Shown: positions 45,765 through 53,300 of the stretch, piece by piece | Position numbering within the stretch: the first letter of the stretch is position 1 | How the letters are laid out: each line of letters begins with the position of its first letter | Made by a program: the position numbers and the translations under genes | The notes under the pieces: model-generated | What the model was told of the DNA's origin: nothing | Databases searched by the model: none | What the model saw: the letters and a program-made list of their open reading frames with translations, nothing else | Assembly (NCBI GenBank): GCA_946479285.1 | Contig: CAMLFH010000008.1 | Location: forward strand, 62,001-126,000 | Length of the DNA: 64,000 nt | Direction of reading: 5' to 3' | From: an uncultured Flavobacteriales bacterium | Lineage (GTDB): Bacteria; Bacteroidota; Bacteroidia; Flavobacteriales; Crocinitomicaceae

Positions 45765-46763
45765 TTAATTATTGTCGAAAACCGACAGATGTGCAGATTT
45801 CAATTTATCAATAATCCGGTAAGCTACGTCGAGGGCGCGGTAGGCATCGTCAATAGAAACTACAACGGGCTGATTATGAACGATCGAATGGTAGAAAGAG
45901 CGCAATTCTTCCTGGATTGCATTCGTTTTGTTAATTTCCGGTTTCAGGGCAGAAAAATTCACATCGTCATTGAGCTGGAAGCTGAAAAACCCGGGTGCTT
46001 CTTCGTCTTTTGGTGTGATCATGATCTGGTCCACGGATTGATTCAAAAAGTCGATGACCAAATAACCGGTTTTCTGGAAAATACGCGTTTTCCGCATGTT
46101 GTTCAAAGACATCCTGGAAGCGGTCAAATTAGCCACACATCCATTGTCGAATTCCAATCGGACGGAAGTAATATCGGGGGTTTTACTCACCACGCAAACA
46201 CCGCTGGCAGAAATACGTCTGATCGAAGAGTTGACACAACTCAGCACAATATCCAAATCGTGGATCATTAAATCCAGGATCACGGAAACATCTGTCCCAC
46301 GCGGATTGTACTGTGCCAGGCGGTGAATCTCAAAAAACATGGGTTGGGAGATCAGGGGTTCTGCGGCACGAAATGCCGGATTGAACCGTTCTACGTGTCC
46401 AACTTGTACGATGACTCCGGCCTCACGGGATAGATCCAATAGTGTTTTTCCTTGTTCGACCGTTTCGGCAACCGGTTTTTCAATGAAAACATGCTTGCTG
46501 GATCGAATGGCTTTGTAAGCGATATCGTAATGATGTAGAGTAGGAGCCACCACATCCACGCATTCGCAGGCATTGATCAGTTCCTGCATATCATCCCAGC
46601 GTTTTATGTGATATTCCGAAATAGTTTTTTCAGCAGATTCATCAGATGGGTCGTAAAAACCAACCAATTCAAATAAATCGGTCAATTCCAGCAGCAGTCG
46701 AATGTGGATCCGGCCCAGGTGTCCGGCTCCAAAGATACCAATTTTCAATTTTTTATTGCCCAT
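45765..46763 (-). CDS. Gfo/Idh/MocA-family oxidoreductase
   Basis: 332 residues from the ATG at 46763; two residues upstream (TTG) would lie inside the promoter and are not used. N-terminal NAD(P)-binding Rossmann fold with IGIFGAGHLGRIHI, the conserved EKPVAET motif (about residue 95) with its catalytic lysine, then the alpha/beta substrate domain. Family members act on sugars, inositol or related substrates; one is WlbA-like in nucleotide-sugar pathways, which would suit the neighbouring sugar transferase. Confidence 0.87.
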   Translation of the reverse strand: MGNKKLKIGIFGAGHLGRIHIRLLLELTDLFELVGFYDPSDESAEKTISEYHIKRWDDMQELINACECVDVVAPTLHHYDIAYKAIRSSKHVFIEKPVAETVEQGKTLLDLSREAGVIVQVGHVERFNPAFRAAEPLISQPMFFEIHRLAQYNPRGTDVSVILDLMIHDLDIVLSCVNSSIRRISASGVCVVSKTPDITSVRLEFDNGCVANLTASRMSLNNMRKTRIFQKTGYLVIDFLNQSVDQIMITPKDEEAPGFFSFQLNDDVNFSALKPEINKTNAIQEELRSFYHSIVHNQPVVVSIDDAYRALDVAYRIIDKLKSAHLSVFDNN

Positions 46764-46766
46764 ATA

Positions 46767-46774
46767 CAAATGTA
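46767..46774 (-). promoter_or_regulatory. -7 promoter element of the oxidoreductase gene
   Basis: TACATTTG on the minus strand ends three bases before the ATG at 46763, another near-leaderless arrangement. Confidence 0.5.
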
Positions 46775-46929
46775 AGGATTCAATAAATCCAATTGGTTGG
46801 AAGACTTCTGTGTTATTAACAACGCATGTTTAGTTGAGGAAATGAATTCGAAATGAACTCATTATCTGCTCAATACCAATAAAAAAAGAAAAAAAACAAA
46901 TTCACTCTAGGAATTTTAATAGAAATACT

Positions 46930-46937
46930 TAATTTTG
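46930..46937 (+). promoter_or_regulatory. -7 promoter element of tRNA-His
   Basis: TAATTTTG matches TAnnTTTG and ends 11 bases before the tRNA, right for initiation just upstream of the mature 5' end. Confidence 0.6.
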
Positions 46938-46948
46938 CACCACAATAC

Positions 46949-47023
46949 GGAGGTTGTAGCTCAGTTGGTTAGAGCGCTGGTTTGTGGTACCAGAGGTCGC
47001 GGGTTCGAGACCCGTCTCCCTCC
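46949..47023 (+). tRNA. tRNA-His (anticodon GTG)
   Basis: D stem GCTC/GAGC, anticodon stem CTGGT/ACCAG with loop TTGTGGT giving GTG, and T arm GCGGG-TTCGAGA-CCCGT. The extra G-1 (46949) faces C73 (47023), the identity pair of histidine tRNA. Acceptor strands are GAGGTTG and CTCCCTC: pairs 1-4 and 7 form, but 5-68 (T/C) and 6-67 (T/T) do not. CCA is not encoded. Followed by a strong terminator. Confidence 0.92.
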
Positions 47024-47031
47024 CTAAAAAT

Positions 47032-47062
47032 AAAAAGGAGAACAATTTGTTCTCCTTTTTTT
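47032..47062 (+). terminator. Intrinsic terminator after tRNA-His
   Basis: AAAAAGGAGAACA and TGTTCTCCTTTTT form a 13-bp stem with a three-base loop, followed by further T residues. Confidence 0.92.
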
Positions 47063-47112
47063 ATGCATTAATTCGTAGCGATCAGTCGCAACTAATTGCT
47101 ACGAATTCGTTC

Positions 47113-47649
47113 TCATCCATGTATTCCCTCTTTGAACTCTTCGATCATTTTCTTGTTGAAAGCAGGCAGATCTTGCGGCGAACGGCTCGTAACCAATCCT
47201 TTGTCGACCACTACTTCTTCATCGTACCACGCTGCCCCGGCATTCTGCAGATCAATTTTCACCGATTCAAAAGAAGTCAGTTCACGGCCTTTTACCACAT
47301 TGGCACTGATGAGTACCTGCGGTCCGTGACAGATTGCTGCAACGGGTTTCTTTTCATCAAAAAATCCTTTGACAAAATCCAGCACCTTGTTTTCTCTTCT
47401 TAGTTTATCGGGATTGATGACGCCGCCGGGAATAACCAATCCGTCGTATTCGGAAGCTTTTACATCGTCTACAATGTTATCAACCGGGTATTCCTGGCCC
47501 CAATTACCATTCGTCCATGCTTTGATCGTTCCGGCTTTCAGGCTCACAATTTCAGCCAGCCAGCCTTGTTTTTCAATAGCTTCTTTTGGTGATTGCAACT
47601 CACTCTCCTCAAATCCGTCTGTTGCCAAAATGGCGATTCTCTTGCTCAT
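47113..47649 (-). CDS. PfpI/DJ-1 family protein (type 1 glutamine amidotransferase-like)
   Basis: 178-residue cytosolic protein of the PfpI/YhbO group. The nucleophile elbow AICHGPQVL holds the reactive cysteine (near residue 107) followed by histidine; the glutamate partner lies in DGFEESEL near the N-terminus. Family members act as general stress proteins, with glyoxalase or deglycase activity disputed. Full length; stands alone. Confidence 0.9.
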   Translation of the reverse strand: MSKRIAILATDGFEESELQSPKEAIEKQGWLAEIVSLKAGTIKAWTNGNWGQEYPVDNIVDDVKASEYDGLVIPGGVINPDKLRRENKVLDFVKGFFDEKKPVAAICHGPQVLISANVVKGRELTSFESVKIDLQNAGAAWYDEEVVVDKGLVTSRSPQDLPAFNKKMIEEFKEGIHG

Positions 47650-47777
47650 ATCACTCGTTTTTAATTTTGTTTCTACAAGTTACGGGAGAGTAGGCAAGAT
47701 AAAAACCGGTTGCTGTTAAAGTGTGGTAAAGGATGTTAAATGGATTTTAGCAGGAGGGAATTAGCTTTTCCTTTTTT

Positions 47778-47907
47778 TTATTTGGCATCATCCTTCATTT
47801 CATCTTGGTCGAGCATCCACATCGTCTTCGTACTTCTTGAAGTTGTCCAAATCTTTGTCTTTTAGATTTGGATCATCTTCCAGGATTTGTAATTTCGGGG
47901 TTTTCAT
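47778..47907 (-). pseudogene. Orphan fragment of the DUF4157 cargo protein linker
   Basis: From an ATG at 47907 the minus strand reads ILEDDPNLKDKDLDNFKKYE and then DDVDARPR before TGA at 47800-47802. This is nearly identical to residues about 1160-1190 of the cargo protein at 50372-54763 (ILKDDPNLKDKDLDKFKKYE). After a frameshift near 47812 the match resumes as DQDEMKDDAK and ends at TAA 47778-47780. It is therefore a broken copy of the segment just before the cargo's variable C-terminus, left downstream of the immunity-like genes. No toxin domain follows it. Confidence 0.8.
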
Positions 47908-47924
47908 TTCAACTCCTAAGAATC

Positions 47925-47952
47925 AAAAAAGGTGCTCTTTTCAGAACACCTT
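47925..47952 (-). terminator. Intrinsic terminator after the YezG-like gene
   Basis: On the minus strand AAGGTG-TTCT and AGAG-CACCTT pair with one mismatch around a short loop and run into six T residues. It would end the eCIS cargo/immunity transcript. Confidence 0.75.
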
Positions 47953-47985
47953 ATACTTTATTTATTGTTGTTGAGTTTATTGGAA

Positions 47986-48318
47986 TTAAATGCGGCTATC
48001 TTCCTCAAATTGATCTTGCCTATCCTGATCCCATTTGAATTCAATATTAAATTTTCCGTCTGAATTTAAATCAAATAAAAGTTTATTCCAATGTTTAGGG
48101 CTTTCATTATTCATGTCAGCATGCACTTTTCGTATTAAGTCTGACAAATCTCCCGGAGCATTTAAGAATTCGCCGTCAGTTGTTTTGTCTGAATAACTGA
48201 ATTTTAAATTATATCTAACTGAAGCTCCCAATACAAGGATAATTAAAGATGCATCCCTCCATTCTTTTGATGTTGAGGATACAATTGCATCTGCTATTGG
48301 TTGAAATAGTTCTTTCAT
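47986..48318 (-). CDS. Putative immunity protein, YezG/DUF600-like
   Basis: 110 residues, soluble, acidic. The N-terminal helix (LFQPIADAIVSSTSKEW), beta strands with VRYNLKFSYSD and the closing DLNSDGKFNIEFKWDQD resemble the YezG (DUF600) family of immunity proteins that neutralise nuclease toxins such as YeeF. No matching toxin domain is present beside it; only the cargo-linker fragment at 47778-47907 lies downstream. It is therefore a candidate orphan immunity gene. Family match is by eye and moderate. Confidence 0.6.
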   Translation of the reverse strand: MKELFQPIADAIVSSTSKEWRDASLIILVLGASVRYNLKFSYSDKTTDGEFLNAPGDLSDLIRKVHADMNNESPKHWNKLLFDLNSDGKFNIEFKWDQDRQDQFEEDSRI

Positions 48319-48456
48319 AAGATTTAATTTGGAATATCAATAATGTGTATTCCCTTTTTTTGAATTTTGCAGGAAAGAAGATGAAGATGTTTTGTTTGAT
48401 AGAAATGAATAGTCGTTTTAGGATCTATGAATAGTGGTGTTCTCCAAATTTCAGGA

Positions 48457-48882
48457 TCAATCTAGGTCATATTTTTTACGCATGTGTGCCAAATACTTTT
48501 CTCCGTCGCCCTCGAATACGTCTGTTCCATCAAGCATATACGCTCTCATGAGGAAGTCTTCCGCTTTGTCCTGTTGGTTTAATTCAAACAAGCATTGTCC
48601 CAATCTTAGATTAATGAAAGGATTGTCAGTTGCACTTGGTGAATTATATGCATTGTAGAAAGTATCCAATGCCTTTGCACAATCGCCTTTAAGAAACAAA
48701 GCATCTCAAATGGCCGCATAGAGCCAGGTACTGGCTTTCCAGTCTGTTTTTGGTTCAGGAACAAGATCCAAAGCTTCATTGAATTTAACTACTGCAGCAT
48801 CAAATTGATCAGTATTGATTAATTCGTTTCCTTTTTCACTTAATGCTTTAATTTTGTCGTATATATGATCAGCCAATTCCAT
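48457..48882 (-). pseudogene. TPR-like protein B', interrupted by an in-frame stop
   Basis: Second copy of the gene at 49472-49897. From ATG 48882 to the stop at 48457 the frame has the same 141-codon length as its paralogue, but codon 59 is TGA (48706-48708) where the paralogue has GGA (glycine in WLYTAIGD). No other frame damage is seen; the C-terminal 80 residues remain very similar (NPFINLRLGQCLFEL, AEDFLMRAYMLDGTDVFEG). Either a recent nonsense mutation or a restart at TTG 48699 making a truncated product. Confidence 0.85.
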
Positions 48883-48886
48883 AGTC

Positions 48887-49303
48887 TTAATTTTTCCCTT
48901 TGTAAAATTTGAAGTATTTCATGGCATCATCTCTTTTCCAAATTCTGCCTTCTGATTTTTCATCTGTAATTGCAAAGTATTTCATCGCTTCTTCCAGATT
49001 TCCTACTTCATATGCTGTTTTAGCATAGGTATACTCTTGTTCTCCATGGAATCTTGCAGGATAACAATGCAAAAAGATTTGCGCATATTTCCATGCCTCT
49101 TCGTAGTTTTTCAAGTAAAAATATACGTCAGTTAGCCAATCCATAATATAGAAGCTTTCAACATACTGTTCTTTGGGTGAAGGAAGTAAATTCCAGGCTT
49201 CTTTAAACATGGAGATTCTATCTTCAACAGTCATCGTATCAGATTCTCGCGCTTCATTTGTTATGCGCTCCACTTCACTTTTTATGGTTTCATCTAATTC
49301 CAT
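48887..49303 (-). CDS. TPR-like protein A', paralogue of the gene at 49902
   Basis: 138 residues, soluble, helical, acidic. It shares with the protein at 49902-50327 the pattern LLPSPKEQYVES (LLPEPKGTWNES there), helix pairs like TPRs, and the C-terminal signature GRIWKRDDAMKYFKFYK. Its stop lies four bases before the start of B', repeating the spacing of the first A-B pair. Likely immunity or chaperone role for an eCIS cargo toxin, inferred from position only. Confidence 0.75.
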   Translation of the reverse strand: MELDETIKSEVERITNEARESDTMTVEDRISMFKEAWNLLPSPKEQYVESFYIMDWLTDVYFYLKNYEEAWKYAQIFLHCYPARFHGEQEYTYAKTAYEVGNLEEAMKYFAITDEKSEGRIWKRDDAMKYFKFYKGKN

Positions 49304-49471
49304 AATTGTTTGGTTTTAAATCAAAAGTACACAATTCATTAAAATACACAAATGTGCGCATGAATTGATTTAAAATAGTTGTGACGGATCATATCAGATT
49401 CCTTCGCATAGGAATTAAGAAAATGAATAGTTGTTTATCCTTGAATAGTGTTTTGTTCCAGGATTTTAGAA

Positions 49472-49897
49472 TCAATCTAAGTCATATTTTTTACGCATGT
49501 GTGCCAAATACTTCTCGCCGTCGCCCTCGAATACGTCCGTTCCATCCAGCATGTATGCTCTCATTAGGAAATCTTCCGCTTTTTCCAGTTGGTGCAGTTC
49601 AAACAAACATTGTCCCAATCTTAGATTGATGAAAGGATTGTCAGTTGCATCCGGGCAATTATAAGCATCGTAAAGACTGTCTAATGCCTTGGCATAATCC
49701 TCTTTCAGAAAATAAGTGTCTCCGATAGCCGTATAGAGCCATGTTGCCGCTTCCCAGTCTGTTTTTGGTTCCGGGACCAGTTCCAAAGCTTCATTAAATT
49801 TCACTAAAGCAGCATCAAATTGCTCGGAATGAAAGAGTTTATTACCTTCTTCACTCAACTGGGTGATTTTGTCGTATGTGCTATCGTCCAATTCCAT
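49472..49897 (-). CDS. TPR-like protein B
   Basis: 141 residues made of TPR-like helix pairs (AALVKFNEALELVPEP, TAIGDTYFLKEDYAKALDSL, NLRLGQCLFELHQLEKAEDF, MRAYML), cytosolic. Starts four bases after gene A ends. TPR or Sel1-like proteins often serve as immunity proteins beside polymorphic toxins; here the pair A-B follows the nuclease-tailed cargo gene. Intact copy of the broken gene at 48457-48882. Confidence 0.78.
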   Translation of the reverse strand: MELDDSTYDKITQLSEEGNKLFHSEQFDAALVKFNEALELVPEPKTDWEAATWLYTAIGDTYFLKEDYAKALDSLYDAYNCPDATDNPFINLRLGQCLFELHQLEKAEDFLMRAYMLDGTDVFEGDGEKYLAHMRKKYDLD

Positions 49898-49901
49898 GGT
49901 C

Positions 49902-50327
49902 TTATTTTTTCTCTTTGTAGAATTTGAAGTACTTCATAACATTCTCACGTTTCCACAATCTTCCACCTGATTCTTTCTGAACAATATCAAAGTAATCTCT
50001 CGCTTTTTCGAAATCTCCGAGTTCATAGGCCACCATACCTGCATATAACTCTCTTTCTCCATTGTCTTTTCTATCAGGATGACAATTGAATAATACTTCA
50101 GACCATTTTTTTGCTTGATCGAATTCTCCTAATTTAAGAAAGTTGTCTATAAATGCTGTCACTATAGAATAACTTTCATTCCATGTACCCTTAGGCTCTG
50201 GCAATAAATCCCACTCTTCAAATAATATTTTTTGCTGAGCAATATAATCACCCTTTACCCATAATTGATATTCCTGGTCCATCAATTGATTTAATTTGTC
50301 ATTTAATAACTTTTCTAAGGTTGCCAT
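49902..50327 (-). CDS. TPR-like protein A, first gene after the cargo toxin
   Basis: 141 residues, helical, acidic, with EEWDLLPEPKGTWNES, ELGDFEKARDYFD and the C-terminal GRLWKRENVMKYFKFYK. It begins 44 bases after the stop of the DUF4157 cargo gene, the place where a cognate immunity gene is expected. Function is inferred from position; the family was not recognised beyond TPR-like helices. Confidence 0.78.
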   Translation of the reverse strand: MATLEKLLNDKLNQLMDQEYQLWVKGDYIAQQKILFEEWDLLPEPKGTWNESYSIVTAFIDNFLKLGEFDQAKKWSEVLFNCHPDRKDNGERELYAGMVAYELGDFEKARDYFDIVQKESGGRLWKRENVMKYFKFYKEKK

Positions 50328-50371
50328 ATTATCCTATTTTTAGTTTATCAAATTTAATTCTTTTAAGCAAT

Positions 50372-53300
50372 TTATAATTCGCTAATTGGATCTTTATAAG
50401 TTTTTCCAAGTTTAGCTCCATCAGATCTATTATTCTTATAATATTGGAGTTCATAGTTATCTGAATCTAGCATCCATTCTCTTACTTTTGGATGCTTTGC
50501 ACCATACTTTATTCCAGTATCATTCCAATAATCTACTGCATTAACAGGACTATGCCCCATATCTGCTTCTGAAATATTATACCAAGTCTGATCCTTAGAA
50601 TCAAAAAATTGAGTTCTTTCGGATATTGGTGGGTAATTTCTAATTCTTGGAGGGTCTTCATTAAACATTCTATCCATAACTTCTCTACCGGTCTTGGATT
50701 TTTTACCTGGAGTTGAGCCTAGATATTCATCTCGTCTCGTTAAACCATCTCTTCTTCTCGGGTCTCCAAATCGTTTGGTGTTCGGGTCAAACACTTCGCC
50801 ATTATTTATGTTTTCCATGACTTCATCCACTTCCAGTGTTCCATTAGGCACTTCTTTGTTGTATGCCAATAGTTTTTCTTTCATTTCATCGTCGATGTCT
50901 GTTCTATCACGCACTTCCTGGTCAAAATCACGTTGACGTTTCGTGGTGTATTTCGGATCCACCGTAAACTTACTTCCGTACATCACAATTCGGAATTCTC
51001 CCGGAGGACCTAATGGTTCTTTGCCAAAGTCATCTACACCTTTCATCGTTTTTAGTGCACGTAGTTCTATTAGTAAAGCAGAAACAGGCGTGTCTATTTT
51101 ATCGTTGCTTTCTGCAATGATTCGTGCCATTACCAAGGCTGCTGTTTTGCTGTCGTGGTTTTTCCCTTTTGGGACTTCTGAATCGGCATCATCTTTCATT
51201 TTTTTCTTGGTGGAATCATCGACTTTGTCTTCGTACTTCTTGAATTTGTCCAAATCTTTGTCTTTGAGATTCGGATCATCCTTCAGGATTTTCGATTGTG
51301 CAGGTTTTTCCCCGTTTGCCACTTGTGGGTCTTTTGGCGGCTCCTTCGAATCTATTTTATTGACATTTCCATCCGCCATGTCCGTTTCCACCTTTTTCAG
51401 GTCCGAAGTACTTGGTTCCGGAAGCTTATCCGTTGAAACATCAGTCTGTTTTGTAGTTACCGGATTTTTAGTTTCGACATCTACCTGTTTTGTTTTATCC
51501 GGCATTTTCTTCTCGAAATTCGCGGTTGTTTTGTCCGGGGTAGAAACTTTCGGCTGATCTGTATGCTTCACCACTTTTTTCGTTGAAACATCAGATAGTT
51601 TATCTGTTTTGTTTGCAATATTCTTGTTATTTCCACCGCCTAAGATATTATCTGCCTTTTTGGTGGAGAATTTCTTGAAGCCTGCATACAAATCTGTCCA
51701 GGTCTCTTTTTTGAAAGATCTGCTGATCAGGCGCGGAATTTTGCGAACACCTCGTTTGATGAACCCGCTGCTTGTTTTGTAGGTCTTTACCACGATGTTC
51801 TTAATATTCCCGATCTTGCTCATATTTAGTGGAACAGGAGGGGATTTTGCTCCCACCATGGCCATCACTCCGGCAGTAGTATTGGCGGCATCCGTCCTGA
51901 TTTTGCTATTCCCCTGGTAAATTTCCTCTGCGGTTTTTGCCGTGTGCACGTTGTAAATATTTTTTACACCCGACAGGACACTCAGCACCGTAGTAACCAA
52001 CCCCAGCCAAAAGGTAACGGTGAACATGGTGGCTGTTGCACCAACCAGCCAGGCTGCTACAGGTATTAGCGGCGGGAAGAAGAACGCTGCCACACTTGTC
52101 AGGACAGACAGTACTCCCAATAATCCGGTTATCACTCCTGCAATGGTCAACAATTTCACTCCCACGCTGGATCCTTTTTGCAGGATCATTCCCACCGGAT
52201 CTTCACTAAATCCTTTCCAATCACTCAGGTCCGTCCAGATTCCACCCACTGCATCTGCAATGGTGTTGTAAGTTTCAAGCGGATTGATCATGGCCAGTCC
52301 GATTTTGGAAACATCGGCCCAGGTAATGTTCTTCAATCCTTCCCACATGCCTTCCAAAGATTTGGTCAAACTCGTCCACATGAGTCCGGTTTTCGAGATC
52401 TTATCGATGTTCTTGGTAGCCTTATTCAGCGGCGATTGCAATCCTTTGTTGCGTTTGACATTGTAGTGCTCGATTTTTTGAGCACGTTTCTGTTCAACGC
52501 GGTCACCCATTTCCAGCTTTTTGTTTTCGATCCAGGCTTCAAAATTCATATTGAACTGCTGAAGCAGGAAGCCCAGTTTTTGCTTGTCTTCCTGGCTCAA
52601 GGATGCCACATAGGTTTCACGTTCGGCATCACCTTTCATGTTGGCGTAGCGGAACAGCAAGGCTTCCGGACCATTGGGCATTTCAGACTGAACGCGGAGT
52701 TCTTCCTGTACGATCATTTCGTCTGCTCCCTCAATGGTTTTCATGTCTTTGTAATAGAAATATTGCGCACGATGCGTTTCATTTTCCATTTCAAAGGAGG
52801 TTTTCATCAGGGATTTTCCTTCTTTGGTCAGTTGTTCTTCCTTCTTTTTACTCGCATCGAATTTCGGCTTCAGCGATTTACTGTCTGACTTTGCTTTGGT
52901 ATTCCGGCTTTTTTCGGAGGAAATCTTTTGTTTGGATTTTTGAACATTGGCTTTGGATTGGTTGTACTCTTTTTCCGTTTTGACATTCTTGGTTTTTGCC
53001 GTTTTTGCATCCACTTTTTGTTGGGCGGCAACAGTTCCTACACCGGTAATTCCTTCAGCCATGGTAGCCGTTCCGCTTTCCATTTCTTCGTAGTTGGAGC
53101 TCAATTCGCCCGATTCTTTCTCGTCAGGGTTTGAATTTTCTTTGGAACCCTTATTGAGTCCGCCAGCTTCTTTCTTTAAATCGTTAGCAGTTCCTTTGTT
53201 CTTTTTGACTTCATCGGAATATCCGCCTACTTCGCTACTTACTTTTTCCTGGCGCTGTTTGGAAGTGGCAATGGCCTTTTCCATGATTTTTGTCATCTTT

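Noticed and set aside
48706..48708. TGA in B' as selenocysteine or programmed readthrough
   Set aside because: The paralogue has glycine at this codon, no SECIS-like hairpin was seen just downstream, and no selenoprotein family is involved.
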